The notes under the pieces were generated by a model. The model was not told the DNA's origin, did not search any database, and saw only the letters and a list, made by a program, of their open reading frames with translations. From Chloroflexota bacterium (GTDB lineage Bacteria > Chloroflexota > Anaerolineae > Anaerolineales > UBA11579), in assembly GCA_013112575.1 (NCBI GenBank), contig JABFGG010000020.1, positions 20,484 through 84,483 of the forward strand: a stretch of 64,000 nucleotides of DNA. Direction: 5' to 3'. Shown one piece after another: positions 33,856 through 42,041 of the stretch. Made by a program: the position numbers and the translations under genes. Every line of letters starts with the position of its first letter. The stretch's first letter is position 1.

Positions 33856-33919
33856 TCTAGACATATGTTGGGGGCATTTTTCTGTCTAGACAATATTGTG
33901 ACTAACGTCACTATACAAT
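33856..33919 (+). promoter_or_regulatory. Operator/promoter region of the 2-oxoacid oxidoreductase operon
   Basis: Direct repeats TCTAGACA at 33856-33863 and 33885-33892 (29 bp apart), the second inside the palindrome TGTCTAGACA. Then GTGAC-TAAC-GTCAC (33898-33911) abuts a -10 TACAAT (33914-33919). The repeats fit a regulator bound on one DNA face upstream of the promoter. Confidence 0.5.
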
Positions 33920-33968
33920 CAGGACGTATGCCCCTTTCCATTTAGGCTGTCCGAAGGGAGGATAATAG

Positions 33969-34058
33969 ATGCAACCAATGTTTGCATACTTTACCCAAAT
34001 ACTCATTTATCCCACAATAAGGAGTGAAAATGCCTGTAAAGGGATGGATAAAGGTTAA
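33969..34058 (+). CDS. Short leader ORF (29 codons) overlapping the ferredoxin start
   Basis: ATG 33969 is preceded by AGGGAGG at good spacing. It encodes a 29-residue peptide with an Ile/Leu-rich centre (TQILIYPTI) and stops at 34058, 28 nt inside the ferredoxin gene in another frame. It is not clearly a protein-coding gene but the strong ribosome site suggests real translation, perhaps coupling or attenuation of the operon. Confidence 0.35.
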   Translation: MQPMFAYFTQILIYPTIRSENACKGMDKG

Positions 34059-34269
34059 CGAACTCTACTGCAAAGGCTGTGAGTTATGTGTAACCGCCTG
34101 CCCCAAAGATGTGATGGAATTGGATATGGATCGGCTCACCTCCAAGGGTTACCACCCGGTGAAGCTGATCGGGGAGGATTGCACAGGATGTGCGATTTGT
34201 GCCGTGGTGTGTCCTGATGCAGCCTTGACCATCTATCGCCAAAAAGTGCCCGCTGTGGCAGCGGCTTAG
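34030..34269 (+). CDS. 2-oxoacid:acceptor oxidoreductase, 4Fe-4S ferredoxin (delta) subunit
   Basis: 79 aa. Two CxxCxxCxxxC clusters: [15 protein letters not shown] and [15 protein letters not shown], ligating two [4Fe-4S] centres. First structural gene of the operon, ahead of alpha, beta and gamma. ATG 34030 has AAGGAG at 5 nt; the GTG at 34024 overlaps that site. It carries electrons from the TPP site of the enzyme to a soluble acceptor. Confidence 0.93.
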   Translation: MPVKGWIKVNELYCKGCELCVTACPKDVMELDMDRLTSKGYHPVKLIGEDCTGCAICAVVCPDAALTIYRQKVPAVAAA

Positions 34270-34279
34270 GAGCAAGATC

Positions 34280-35395
34280 ATGGCAAAAGAACTACTTAAG
34301 GGGAATGTTGCCATCGCCGAAGCTGCAGTACGCGCCGGCGTGGAAGCTTATTTTGGCTACCCCATCACCCCCCAAACTGAATTACTGGAACACATGGCCA
34401 AACGCATGCCCGAGCTCGATCGCGTGTTCGTGCAAGCCGAAAGCGAAGTAGCGGCCATCAACATGGTCTATGGCGCAGCCTGTACCGGAGCACGCGTGAT
34501 GACCACATCTTCCAGCCCGGGCGTGAGCCTGATGATGGAAGGCATTTCCTACATCGCCGGAACTGAGATTCCCATGGTGATGGTGGATGTGATGCGCGGC
34601 GGCCCCGGCCTGGGTAACATCGCCCCTTCACAGGGCGATTACAACCAGATGGTACGCGGCGGTGGGCATGGCGATTATTTCCCCATCGTGCTGGCGCCCG
34701 CCAGTGTGCAAGAAGCCATCGACCTGACCGTGTTGGCCTTTGAACTAGCCGAAAAATACCGCACCATCGCCGTGGTGCTGGCAGATGGCAGCATCGGGCA
34801 AATGATGGAACCTGCCGAGCTACCCGAAATGCAGGAAGTCGATCGCCAGACACCTGACTGGGCTACGAACGGGGCCAAAGGGCGAGAAAAGCGCCTGCTC
34901 TCGTCGATCTACCTGCAGCCTGAGGATGAAGAAAAAACTAACCTGCGCATGCTCAAACGCTGGATGGAGATCGAGGCCAATGAAGTACGCTTCAACGAAT
35001 ACTTCGTCGATGATGCAGAATTCTTGGTGATCGGTTTTGGTACTGCGGGACGCGTGGCCTATTCTGCCGTGCGGGCTGCTCGTGCCGAGGGTATCAAAGT
35101 TGGGCTATTGCGCCCCATCACCCTCAACCCTTTGCCCTCAGAGCGCATGGCTGACCTGGCAGAGAAAGCCAAGGCCTTCCTGGTTGTCGAGATGAATACG
35201 GGCCAGATGCTGGACGATGTTCGTTTAGCGGTCAGCGGCAAAGCACCCATCGAGTTCTACGGACGTCTGGGCGGTGTGGTTCCCTTCCCGGATGAGATCC
35301 TTGAGCAGATTCGTATAATGGCCCAGCAGCCACCCACAGACACCAACGGTCATGCACGCCAACGATGGTTCGAGCGCATGGCCGTTTTGGATTAA
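34280..35395 (+). CDS. vorB: 2-oxoacid:acceptor oxidoreductase alpha subunit (VorB/KorA-like)
   Basis: 371 aa. Pyrimidine-binding half: [21 protein letters not shown] near residue 20, then [20 protein letters not shown] and [21 protein letters not shown], typical of VorB and KorA alpha subunits. The C-terminal part is the transketolase-C-like domain ([17 protein letters not shown]). Decarboxylates branched-chain 2-oxoacids or 2-oxoglutarate with CoA and ferredoxin. The four-gene delta-alpha-beta-gamma order and the sequence style favour the 3-methyl-2-oxobutanoate type, but 2-oxoglutarate cannot be excluded. Confidence 0.88.
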   Translation: MAKELLKGNVAIAEAAVRAGVEAYFGYPITPQTELLEHMAKRMPELDRVFVQAESEVAAINMVYGAACTGARVMTTSSSPGVSLMMEGISYIAGTEIPMVMVDVMRGGPGLGNIAPSQGDYNQMVRGGGHGDYFPIVLAPASVQEAIDLTVLAFELAEKYRTIAVVLADGSIGQMMEPAELPEMQEVDRQTPDWATNGAKGREKRLLSSIYLQPEDEEKTNLRMLKRWMEIEANEVRFNEYFVDDAEFLVIGFGTAGRVAYSAVRAARAEGIKVGLLRPITLNPLPSERMADLAEKAKAFLVVEMNTGQMLDDVRLAVSGKAPIEFYGRLGGVVPFPDEILEQIRIMAQQPPTDTNGHARQRWFERMAVLD

Positions 35396-35408
35396 GGAAG
35401 GCAGCACA

Positions 35409-36188
35409 ATGGAAAGTACGATTATTGAACCCGAGATTATTTACGAACGCCCGGAAGCGTTAGCAGATACGGTTACACATTACTGCCCCGGCTGCACCCA
35501 CGGCACCGCCCATCGTCTGGTGGCCGAAGTGCTGGATGAAATGGGCTTGCAGGAAAAGACCGTGGGCGTGGCTTCTGTTGGCTGTTCCGTTTTTTCCTAC
35601 AATTATTTTGAATGTGATTTTGTAGAAGCACCCCACGGGCGCGCGCCGGCCATGGCTACGGGCGTCAAACGCGTCTTGCCAGACCACACCGTCTTCACCT
35701 ACCAGGGTGACGGCGATCTAGTGTCTATCGGTATGGGCGAGATCATGCACGCCGCAGCACGTGGCGAGAATTTCACCGTGGTCTTTGTGAACAATGCCAT
35801 CTACGGTATGACGGGTGGGCAAATGGCCCCGACTTCACTGCCCGGCATGGTAACCACCTCCTCCCCTCTGGGTCGTGATGTGGAAACCACCGGTTTCCCC
35901 ATCCGCATGTCGGAGATCATCGCCAACCTGGATGGTGCCAGCTACGTGGTGCGCCGTAGTTTGCATGATGCCGCCAATGTACGCAAGTCCAAGAAGGCGC
36001 TGCGACTGGCCTTTGAAGCACAAGAGCGCGGCCTGGGTTTCTCTATGGTCGAATTGCTTTCAAACTGTCCTACAAATTGGAGCATGACGGCCAAAGATTC
36101 CTTGACCTTTATCAAAGAGAAAATGATCCCGGTCTATCCCCTGGGTGATTTCAAAGTCATCCCCACACTGGCCGAACTGCGAGTGTAA
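35409..36188 (+). CDS. 2-oxoacid:acceptor oxidoreductase beta subunit (TPP-binding)
   Basis: 259 aa. [13 protein letters not shown] carries the conserved cysteines before the TPP domain, [17 protein letters not shown] is the GDG-type Mg-TPP motif with its following [11 protein letters not shown] segment. A start at ATG 35409 (GGAAGG upstream) avoids overlap with the alpha gene. Works as the TPP/Fe-S half of the active site with the alpha subunit. Confidence 0.92.
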   Translation: MESTIIEPEIIYERPEALADTVTHYCPGCTHGTAHRLVAEVLDEMGLQEKTVGVASVGCSVFSYNYFECDFVEAPHGRAPAMATGVKRVLPDHTVFTYQGDGDLVSIGMGEIMHAAARGENFTVVFVNNAIYGMTGGQMAPTSLPGMVTTSSPLGRDVETTGFPIRMSEIIANLDGASYVVRRSLHDAANVRKSKKALRLAFEAQERGLGFSMVELLSNCPTNWSMTAKDSLTFIKEKMIPVYPLGDFKVIPTLAELRV

Positions 36189-36199
36189 GGAGAATATAA

Positions 36200-36757
36200 A
36201 TGCAAACTGAAATCGTAATTTCAGGCTTTGGTGGCCAGGGTGTGCTGTTCGCCGGACAGGTGCTGTCCTATGCAGCCATGGACAGTGACAAACACGTCAC
36301 ATGGATACCCTCCTATGGCCCCGAAATGCGTGGGGGCACGGCCAACTGTACCGTGATCGTCTCCGAAGAAGAGATCGGTTCCCCGCTGGTAATGAACCCC
36401 AAGGCGGCAGTAGTCATGAACCTGCCTTCACTGGATAAATACGAACCGCTACTCGTGCCAGACGGCGTATTGATCGCCAATGCTTCTCTGATCGATAGGG
36501 AAATTAAACGCACAGATCTGGATGCTGTGATGATCCCGGCCAATGAGATCGCCGAGGAGATCGGCGAAAAACGACTGGTCAACATGATCATGCTGGGCGC
36601 GCTGCTTGCGAAACTGCCCGTACTGCCTGTCGAGGACGTCAAACTATCCCTGCAAAACCACCTACCGGAACGCCACCAACACACTTTGCCACTAAACTAT
36701 GAAGCGCTGCACAAAGGCGCCGAATTCGCTTTGCAAGGGGAAACGGCTAAAGTCTGA
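36200..36757 (+). CDS. 2-oxoacid:acceptor oxidoreductase gamma subunit
   Basis: 185 aa. GFGGQGVLFAGQVLSYAAM at the N-terminus and PSYGPEMRGGTANCTVIVS are signatures of the CoA-binding gamma domain. ATG 36200 has AAGGAG. Last gene of the operon, followed by a strong terminator. Completes a four-subunit ferredoxin-dependent enzyme. Confidence 0.94.
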   Translation: MQTEIVISGFGGQGVLFAGQVLSYAAMDSDKHVTWIPSYGPEMRGGTANCTVIVSEEEIGSPLVMNPKAAVVMNLPSLDKYEPLLVPDGVLIANASLIDREIKRTDLDAVMIPANEIAEEIGEKRLVNMIMLGALLAKLPVLPVEDVKLSLQNHLPERHQHTLPLNYEALHKGAEFALQGETAKV

Positions 36758-36780
36758 GTTAGTTAAAGGCTTTACACACT

Positions 36781-36822
36781 AAAAGGACGGTGCATCTCCT
36801 CGACGCACCGTCCTTTTTCATT
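36781..36822. terminator. Bidirectional intrinsic terminator
   Basis: AAAAGGACGGTGC (36781-36793) pairs with GCACCGTCCTTTT (36805-36817). T-run on the plus strand and the A-run on the other side serve both the oxidoreductase operon and the convergent LysE gene. Confidence 0.93.
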
Positions 36823-37444
36823 TTTTGAAAAACAGGCTGGCAAGCACAATTACCCCAAACACTGCAATCAGAACTCCTGCTATCCGATTGGTCCAGGCCA
36901 GCACCCGTGGATTAAAGCGCGCGCGCAGAGCTGCCAGGCTGCCAACGATCACCAGCCACCAGAGTAAGGAACCCACGAAGATCGCCCCTCCAAAAACAGC
37001 AGCCACCGCAAAGCTTTCCCCCGGCCTGATGATATTCAGACCCGCGAATACCGCAGCGAAGGAAAGAATCGTGGCCGGATTGGAGAAGGTCAGGAAAATG
37101 ATTGAGGTGAAGGCCATTAGATAATTACTGGCTTTATCTGTGGACTGTGATTCAGCCTCAAATGGGCTACGCAAAATACTGATTCCGAGATAGATGAGAA
37201 TTAGGCCACCCACGAGACGCAACCAAATTTGTTGGCCCATCAAAAAACTGGTCACCAGGGAAAGCCCCAGCGCGCCGATAAAGCCGTAAGAGCCATCGGC
37301 AACGGCCACACCCAAACCGGAGACCATCCCATAGCGCCAACCACGTGCCAGAGTGCGCTGCATGACCAGCAAGCCGATCGGCCCGACCACGGCGGCCAAC
37401 GTGAAGCCGATCACAACCCCTTGAAAGAAAAATGAAATCTGCAT
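36818..37444 (-). CDS. LysE/RhtB family amino-acid exporter
   Basis: 208 aa, six hydrophobic segments, typical RhtB length. The N-terminal FTLAAVVGPIGLLVMQRTLARG (in part GPIGLLVMQRTLARG) is the LysE signature, and LTFSNPATILSFAAVFAG is the second conserved repeat. Exports amino acids; substrate not predictable. Its end lies in the terminator arm. No clear ribosome binding site before ATG 37444. Confidence 0.9.
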   Translation of the reverse strand: MQISFFFQGVVIGFTLAAVVGPIGLLVMQRTLARGWRYGMVSGLGVAVADGSYGFIGALGLSLVTSFLMGQQIWLRLVGGLILIYLGISILRSPFEAESQSTDKASNYLMAFTSIIFLTFSNPATILSFAAVFAGLNIIRPGESFAVAAVFGGAIFVGSLLWWLVIVGSLAALRARFNPRVLAWTNRIAGVLIAVFGVIVLASLFFKK

Positions 37445-37575
37445 AATCAGGTAATATTTGCTTAATCTAGGGACACTATACTAGTACTTTGTCAAAGCCA
37501 TAATCTCTGTCTAGCATAATGCCATAGAAGAAGGTTTTTGCTCTTGTATTCTATGCCTGCCTTTGACAAAGTTTA

Positions 37576-37632
37576 ATTGTTCCGTCCCGATTATTACAAT
37601 TATCGAGTCGAATTAACGGAACAATATGTTCC
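37576..37632 (+). promoter_or_regulatory. Overlapping dyads upstream of the MOSC gene
   Basis: ATTGTTCCGT (37576-37585) is complementary to ACGGAACAAT (37616-37625); the same right arm also starts GGAACA-ATA-TGTTCC (37618-37632). The two pairings exclude each other, so this could be three half-sites of one regulator or a small RNA switch. A TTGACA lies at 37563, without a matching -10. Confidence 0.45.
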
Positions 37633-37654
37633 AGTACGCCACTCAGGAGTGATC

Positions 37655-38122
37655 ATGGCCAGCATTTACAGCATCACCTACCAACCCACCAACAAGAAAT
37701 ATGAGGAACGCGGCGACAAGTTCCTGCGCGTCTCCGTCTATGAAATCCAGCTGATCGAAAATCATGGTATTGAAGGTGATGCCAAAGCAGGGCACAATCC
37801 GAATCGCCAGTTGAATCTCCTCTCACAGGAATGGGTGCAAAGCCTGAGCGACGAGGGTTTCAAAACCTCTCCCGGCCAATTCGGGGAACAAATGACATTA
37901 ACCGGCCTCGAGGTCACAGAATTACCCAGCGGCAGCCGCATTCAACTGGGGCCAGAAGCCGTCATCGAGATCACCAAGAACCGCACCGGCTGCGTACGCC
38001 TGGAGACCGTGCAGGACAAGAAATTGGAAGAGATAGGTGGACCAATCGGTGCCTTGGCAAAAGTGCTGGTTAGCGGCACCATCCGCGTGGGTGACGAGGT
38101 TAAACTTCTGCAAACGGCCTAG
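37655..38122 (+). CDS. MOSC domain protein
   Basis: 155 aa, essentially one MOSC domain. Visible features: VYEIQLIENHGIEGDAKAG near the start (the GIxGD turn), GQFGEQMTLTGLEV and EITKNRTGCVRLETVQ with the conserved cysteine that handles sulfur. Such proteins act in molybdenum-cofactor-linked sulfur transfer or in reduction of N-hydroxylated compounds. ATG 37655 has CAGGAGTG at correct spacing. Its 3' end overlaps the convergent transporter gene by 23 nt. Confidence 0.88.
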   Translation: MASIYSITYQPTNKKYEERGDKFLRVSVYEIQLIENHGIEGDAKAGHNPNRQLNLLSQEWVQSLSDEGFKTSPGQFGEQMTLTGLEVTELPSGSRIQLGPEAVIEITKNRTGCVRLETVQDKKLEEIGGPIGALAKVLVSGTIRVGDEVKLLQTA

Positions 38123-38555
38123 CAACCATCAACCAGGTTCCTACTAGTAACAAAGCCATACCAAGCAGGCGGGAGCTTTCAAAGGGGAGTATTGGAGCTT
38201 CCAGCCAGCCATTATGATCCAATATGGCGCTGAATATCAGTTGGGCCACAACCATAAGCGTCACTGTGCTACCTGCGCCTAAACGCGGGATGGAATAACT
38301 CACACTCGTTACAACAAGTACGCCCAACGTGCCAGCAGCCAGTGCATACCAGGGTACATTACGCCATTGGCCGAGGTTCCCGCTGCCCAAAAAGATAATT
38401 AGAACGATAGCCAATATGGCCCCACCAATATGAATGATGAAGGTGCTTTCCAATGGGCCGATCCGTTGACTCATAAGACTCGAAAGTGGCCCTTGCAGGC
38501 CGACCGCCAAACCAGCAGCCAATCCTGCCAAAACAGCAAACAATACGCCTTGCAT
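38100..38555 (-). CDS. Small DMT family transporter (DUF606/YdcZ type)
   Basis: 151 aa with five hydrophobic helices. AGLAAGLAVGLQGPLSSLMSQR and STFIIHIGGAILAI are typical of the family, which is half the size of EamA proteins and works as an oligomer. ATG 38555 has GAGGAG. A -10 TACAAT lies ~30 nt upstream. Overlaps the MOSC gene tail to tail by 23 nt, so antisense transcription is likely. Confidence 0.85.
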   Translation of the reverse strand: MQGVLFAVLAGLAAGLAVGLQGPLSSLMSQRIGPLESTFIIHIGGAILAIVLIIFLGSGNLGQWRNVPWYALAAGTLGVLVVTSVSYSIPRLGAGSTVTLMVVAQLIFSAILDHNGWLEAPILPFESSRLLGMALLLVGTWLMVARPFAEV

Positions 38556-38599
38556 GAATTCTCCTCAAATCTAGGAAATAAAGTGTATTGTACAGCCTA

Positions 38600-38636
38600 A
38601 ACAAAAACAGGGACGTAGCGTGCTACGTCCCTGTTG
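38600..38636 (-). terminator. Intrinsic terminator of the lipoprotein unit
   Basis: ACAGGGACGTAGC (38607-38619) and GCTACGTCCCTGT (38622-38634) form a 13-bp stem; on the minus strand it is followed by TTTTGTTT. Confidence 0.85.
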
Positions 38637-38656
38637 AATAGTATCTATATTTCTTT

Positions 38657-39400
38657 CTATGGTTCACTCAAACTGAGGCCCGGCACCTGCACCAGCAGGC
38701 GGTAATAATCGCCATTCTCATCGGCCTCGCCCCCGATCCAGGCAGTGGAATTGACCACCTCCCAGGCTTTTTCCAGTGCAGTCCCCTCCATCCAGATACC
38801 ACCAGCCGCATGAGCGAGTGAGATACCCAGGTCCTCTACAGACCAGGGAATAGCATCTTCGGGGGGCACTTCGAAATCCATTGCCAGACTGGTCACATAA
38901 GCCTCTTCCGGCACATAAGGCTTTCCAGCCATCCCGGCACCACTGGCAAGCTCTCCATACAAACGGTGGAAAGCTGCCGGCGCGCCTTCGGCGTATTCAC
39001 AGACGCTTTTGTTCTCTTCGGATAAGCGCAGGCGCATGCACTGATTAGGCAGGTCCGTGACGTTGTAGTCAGCGTATTGATCTTTCCAGCCATAAAAACC
39101 GGCGTCTACCATCTTTTGTAGCAGCGCGGCCATTTCCTCCTCTCTTAGCTGAGCCTCCATGACCACACGCTGGCGGGCATCATTGATCTCTACCCAGATG
39201 AAACGCCCATCGCCATAGATGATGGCGTCGGGCAAGGCATTGATGGCCGTTTCATAAGGTACAAAACCGCAGCAGTTGCTTAGTTCCAGGACCACGTTTT
39301 CAGGATCATTGTTCCAGGCGATTTCAGGTTTTGGAGCAAACAGGCCACAGGCAAACAGTAAAAGGGCTAATAATGATAGATGTGATGCTTTCAATTTCAA
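38657..39400 (-). CDS. Lipoprotein of unknown function
   Basis: 247 aa. The signal peptide ends LALLLFACGLF (lipobox). The mature part has a cysteine pair in LSNCCGFVPYE and further single cysteines (QCMRLRL, KSVCEYAEG), so disulphides are possible. The pattern resembles lipoproteins that relate a threshold value to a glycine-rich second half, but I do not recognise the family. The start is TTG 39400; GAGGA lies 5 nt upstream and overlaps the stop of the 30-aa ORF, which implies translational coupling. Confidence 0.7.
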   Translation of the reverse strand: MKLKASHLSLLALLLFACGLFAPKPEIAWNNDPENVVLELSNCCGFVPYETAINALPDAIIYGDGRFIWVEINDARQRVVMEAQLREEEMAALLQKMVDAGFYGWKDQYADYNVTDLPNQCMRLRLSEENKSVCEYAEGAPAAFHRLYGELASGAGMAGKPYVPEEAYVTSLAMDFEVPPEDAIPWSVEDLGISLAHAAGGIWMEGTALEKAWEVVNSTAWIGGEADENGDYYRLLVQVPGLSLSEP

Positions 39401-39408
39401 TTTTTTCC

Positions 39409-39501
39409 TCAGGCAGTCACGAACATGGTGCTGAGCGCTACCATGGCGAACATGAAGATCATCAAAAACATTGCGAATTCTAACAGTCGATTGGTCAACA
39501 T
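39409..39501 (-). CDS. 30-residue methionine-rich membrane peptide
   Basis: ATG 39501 with a perfect AGGAGG 6 nt upstream, stop at 39409. The peptide is one hydrophobic helix after a short polar start (MLTNRLLEF), with seven methionines in 30 residues (AMFLMIFMFAMVAL in the centre). It stops next to the TTG start of the lipoprotein gene, whose ribosome site overlaps this stop. The arrangement makes a real small protein likely. Function unknown. Confidence 0.65.
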   Translation of the reverse strand: MLTNRLLEFAMFLMIFMFAMVALSTMFVTA

Positions 39502-39571
39502 GGTGAGCCTCCTATTGCTCGGTTTCTCTTTCTCCTTCTCTAAACGTTGGAAGGCCTGTTTTTGTTCCCGA

Positions 39572-39619
39572 CTCAGGCAATGAAATTGCCTGAGTTTAAG
39601 AGAATGCTGCGCATTCTCT
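39572..39619 (-). repeat. Two adjacent hairpins upstream of the small membrane peptide
   Basis: CTCAGGCAA / TTGCCTGAG (39572-39594) and GAGAATGC / GCATTCTC (39601-39619). No U-tract on either strand. They lie in the 5' region of the minus-strand unit, in a stretch (39502-39821) with no other gene except the rplU leader. Confidence 0.5.
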
Positions 39620-39662
39620 AGGCTAGATTGGTCAGAATCACGTAAGAATCGCCATATTCACG

Positions 39663-39692
39663 TTGACATTACCTTGTAGTCTCACTTATAAT
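39663..39692 (+). promoter_or_regulatory. Promoter of the rplU-rpmA-rpmE operon
   Basis: TTGACA (39663-39668), an 18-nt spacer and TATAAT (39687-39692): a consensus housekeeping promoter, with start expected near 39699. Confidence 0.88.
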
Positions 39693-39698
39693 ACTCCT

Positions 39699-39821
39699 CG
39701 CTTGCCCCGGCAGCATTGCTGGGGCTTCAATGTGTATATCCCCCATCTTCCCCACCTGTCCGGTGTAACCCTTCGGTGAACTGGCACGGGGCGGTGGTGA
39801 AGTGAAGCTTGGAGGCAGAAA
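39699..39821 (+). ncRNA. Leader of the L21 operon, probably structured
   Basis: About 120 nt. A hairpin GCCCCGGCA-GCAT-TGCTGGGGC (9 bp, ~39703-39724) is clear, followed by GC-rich pairing segments before GGAGG at the rplU start. L21 operons in other bacteria carry autoregulatory leaders; equivalence here is inferred, not shown. Confidence 0.5.
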
Positions 39822-40472
39822 ATGAAATATGCCATCGTCGAAAGCGGCGGCAAACAATACAAAGCTGTCGAAGGCAGCACCATTGAGGTGGATCGCCTCA
39901 ACATGGAAGCTGGCGACAAACATGACTTCGACAGTGTGCTGCTCGTCTCACATGACGGCAGCGTGGTGGTAGGGACACCGACTATCTCCGGGGCCAAAGT
40001 GGCTGCAACTGTGGTCAAAGAGTTCAAAGGCCCCAAAGTGATCATCTACAAGTATCACTCCAGCAAACGCTACCGGCTGAAAAAAGGTCACCGCCAGTGG
40101 TACACCCGCTTGCAGATCGAAGCCATCGAAGGTGTGAAGACCACACCCAAGAAAAAGGCAGAGAAAGCCGAAGAGCCCAAAGCGGAAGCCAAGCCCAAAG
40201 AAAAGGCCGCTCCGAAGGCAGAAAAACCTGTCGAAGAGAAAGTAGAAGCCCCAGCTGAAAGTGGTCCTTCTACCCGCAAAAAGGTTAGCAGCCTCGACTT
40301 GAACAAACGCTCGGTGGATGCAATGGAAGCTGCCGATGTCAACACTGTAAGCCAGTTGCTCAAACTGCTGGCCGAAGGTGACAAAGCCGTTTTGGACCTG
40401 GAGGGCATTGGCCCCAAAGGTTTGGGAGAGATCAAGACGGTTCTAAAGGACGCAGGTTACGATCTGCCCTAA
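39822..40472 (+). CDS. rplU: 50S ribosomal protein L21 with C-terminal RNA-polymerase-alpha-CTD-like domain
   Basis: 216 aa, twice the usual ~103. Residues 1-105 are a normal L21 ([19 protein letters not shown] at the start; [16 protein letters not shown] at the end). Residues ~108-150 are a Lys/Ala/Glu/Pro linker. Residues 156-216 ([17 protein letters not shown] ... [16 protein letters not shown]) resemble the alpha C-terminal domain of RNA polymerase, with helix-hairpin-helix [11 protein letters not shown]. At positions matching E. coli R265, G296, K298 and E302, R, G, K and E are present. The same module ends L31 in this operon. Its role is unknown; contact with DNA, RNA or transcription factors is inference. 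Confidence 0.95.
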   Translation: MKYAIVESGGKQYKAVEGSTIEVDRLNMEAGDKHDFDSVLLVSHDGSVVVGTPTISGAKVAATVVKEFKGPKVIIYKYHSSKRYRLKKGHRQWYTRLQIEAIEGVKTTPKKKAEKAEEPKAEAKPKEKAAPKAEKPVEEKVEAPAESGPSTRKKVSSLDLNKRSVDAMEAADVNTVSQLLKLLAEGDKAVLDLEGIGPKGLGEIKTVLKDAGYDLP

Positions 40473-40484
40473 ACGAGGTTAGAA

Positions 40485-40748
40485 ATGGCACATAAAAAAG
40501 GTGGCGGCTCAAGCCGCAACGGTCGTGATAGCAATTCACAACGCCTCGGCGTGAAAAAATTTGGCGGCGAGCACGTGCTTTCCGGCAATATCATCGTGCG
40601 CCAACACGGCACACGCATCAAACCCGGCCGGAACGTTGGTCTGGGCAAGGACTACACCATTTTCGCAACGATTGAAGGCGTAGTGGTATTTGACACCATC
40701 GCCAAAGGGCGCAAGCGTGTCAGCGTAATGCCTGTTGAAGAAGCATAA
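40485..40748 (+). CDS. rpmA: 50S ribosomal protein L27
   Basis: 87 aa. [20 protein letters not shown] and [20 protein letters not shown] match L27 in order, with no N-terminal extension needing removal. L27 sits at the peptidyl-transferase centre. It has no C-terminal domain, unlike its two operon neighbours. Starts 12 nt after rplU. Confidence 0.98.
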   Translation: MAHKKGGGSSRNGRDSNSQRLGVKKFGGEHVLSGNIIVRQHGTRIKPGRNVGLGKDYTIFATIEGVVVFDTIAKGRKRVSVMPVEEA

Positions 40749-40808
40749 ATTTATTCAAACCACGATAGAGTGCGGTGAATACCCCATCGCATCAAAGGAT
40801 CGTACAAT

Positions 40809-41300
40809 ATGAAAGAAAAGATTCATCCTACTTATTTCCCAGAAGCCACAGTGACTTGTGCCTGTGGCAACACCTGGAAGACAGGCTCCACCCAGGAAGA
40901 GCTGCGCGTTGACATTTGCTCGAACTGCCACCCCTTCTACACCGGCGAACAGCGTATTGTTGACACCGAAGGCCAGGTAGACCGCTTCTACAAGCGCCTT
41001 GAAGCCCGCCAGCAGCACATCGCTGAGCAGGAAGAAAAACATGCTGCTCGCATTTCCCCGTTGCGCCCCATGGACGAATTGGGCCTCAACAAGCGTGCAG
41101 TAGACGCCTTCAAAAAGGCCGACATCGAGAACGCCGGACAGTTCCTGGAAAAACTGGCTGAAGGTGACGAAGCTGTGCTGGCCATTGACGGTGTTGGTCG
41201 CAAAGCCCTCTCCGATGCCAAGAAGTTCCTACGCCGTTTCGGCTATGAGCTTCCCGAAGATGCTATATCTGAAGAAGAGACGGAAGCAGAAGCTGCCTAA
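40809..41300 (+). CDS. rpmE: 50S ribosomal protein L31 with C-terminal alpha-CTD-like domain
   Basis: 163 aa, more than twice the usual ~70. Residues 1-70 are a zinc-type L31: [20 protein letters not shown], cysteines at 17, 19, 37 and 40 (CACG and CSNC), and HPFYTG. Residues 89-149 ([16 protein letters not shown] ... [16 protein letters not shown], ending GYELP) repeat the module at the end of L21, with the same LNKRxVDA start and GxGxKxL hairpin. A short acidic tail follows. L31 bridges the two subunits near the head, so its tail could reach the surface. Followed by a strong terminator. Confidence 0.95.
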   Translation: MKEKIHPTYFPEATVTCACGNTWKTGSTQEELRVDICSNCHPFYTGEQRIVDTEGQVDRFYKRLEARQQHIAEQEEKHAARISPLRPMDELGLNKRAVDAFKKADIENAGQFLEKLAEGDEAVLAIDGVGRKALSDAKKFLRRFGYELPEDAISEEETEAEAA

Positions 41301-41317
41301 CTTGACTATGTAAACCC

Positions 41318-41350
41318 AAAAACGCCCGGCTAAAGCCGGGCGTTTTTTTT
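41318..41350 (+). terminator. Intrinsic terminator of the ribosomal protein operon
   Basis: AAAAACGCCCGGC-TAAA-GCCGGGCGTTTTT followed by more T; 13-bp stem. Confidence 0.95.
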
Positions 41351-41434
41351 GCCATCAAACTTTTAAGGCTGACCGGTTGAAATCACCCTCTCCATCAAGT
41401 ACACTAACCACAATCCAACTCGAGATGAGGTCCC

Positions 41435-42007
41435 ATGAATCATAAGACAGGCTCCGTCGAAGTCATCACCGGCTCCATGTTTTGCGGCAAAACGGATGAG
41501 CTGATCCGCCGTTTGCGCCGGGCCACCATTGCCAAACAAAATGTGCAGGTCTTCAAACCCCAGATTGACAACCGTTACGCTGAAACCAAGATCGCTTCGC
41601 ATGCCGGGGGCCAGTATGAAGCGACCCCTGTGAAAGATTCCAAAGAACTTCGTTCAAAACTAAACGCGGACACCACGGTAGTGGCTATCGATGAAGCTCA
41701 GTTCTTTGACGACGGCATTGCCGGGCTGGCCAACGAACTGGCCGAAAAAGGCATTCGCGTCATCGTCGGGGGGCTGGACACAGATTTCCGGGCAGAGCCT
41801 TTTGGCCCTATGCCCCAGATCATCTCCCAGGCTGAACGCGTGAGCAAGCTGCATGCCATCTGCATGGTGTGTGGCGAAGATGCTTCCCGCACGCAACGAC
41901 TGGTAGATGGCAAGCCGGCACGCTATGATGACCCCATCGTGATCGTGGGTGCTGATGAAATGTATGAAGCTCGCTGCCGTAAGTGCCACGCAGTGCCGCG
42001 AGATTAA
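41435..42007 (+). CDS. tdk: Thymidine kinase
   Basis: 190 aa. Walker A variant [17 protein letters not shown] at the N-terminus, DEAQFF as Walker-B/catalytic acid, [12 protein letters not shown] (substrate lasso), and a zinc site formed by MVCGEDA and CRKCH. Type II bacterial thymidine kinase for dT salvage. ATG 41435 follows GAGGT. The tdk gene next to rpmE is also seen in other bacteria. Confidence 0.96.
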   Translation: MNHKTGSVEVITGSMFCGKTDELIRRLRRATIAKQNVQVFKPQIDNRYAETKIASHAGGQYEATPVKDSKELRSKLNADTTVVAIDEAQFFDDGIAGLANELAEKGIRVIVGGLDTDFRAEPFGPMPQIISQAERVSKLHAICMVCGEDASRTQRLVDGKPARYDDPIVIVGADEMYEARCRKCHAVPRD

Positions 42008-42041
42008 CCATTCGTGTCATTCGTGATAAAAATATAATCCT

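Noticed and set aside
9649..37632. GGAACA-ATA-TGTTCC at 37618 as a third LexA-like site
   Set aside because: Spacing between GAAC and GTTC is five, not four, and it is not in a promoter spacer.
42033..42038. TATAAT before hpt as another leaderless promoter
   Set aside because: Only 3 nt separate it from the ATG, too short for normal initiation at the start codon.
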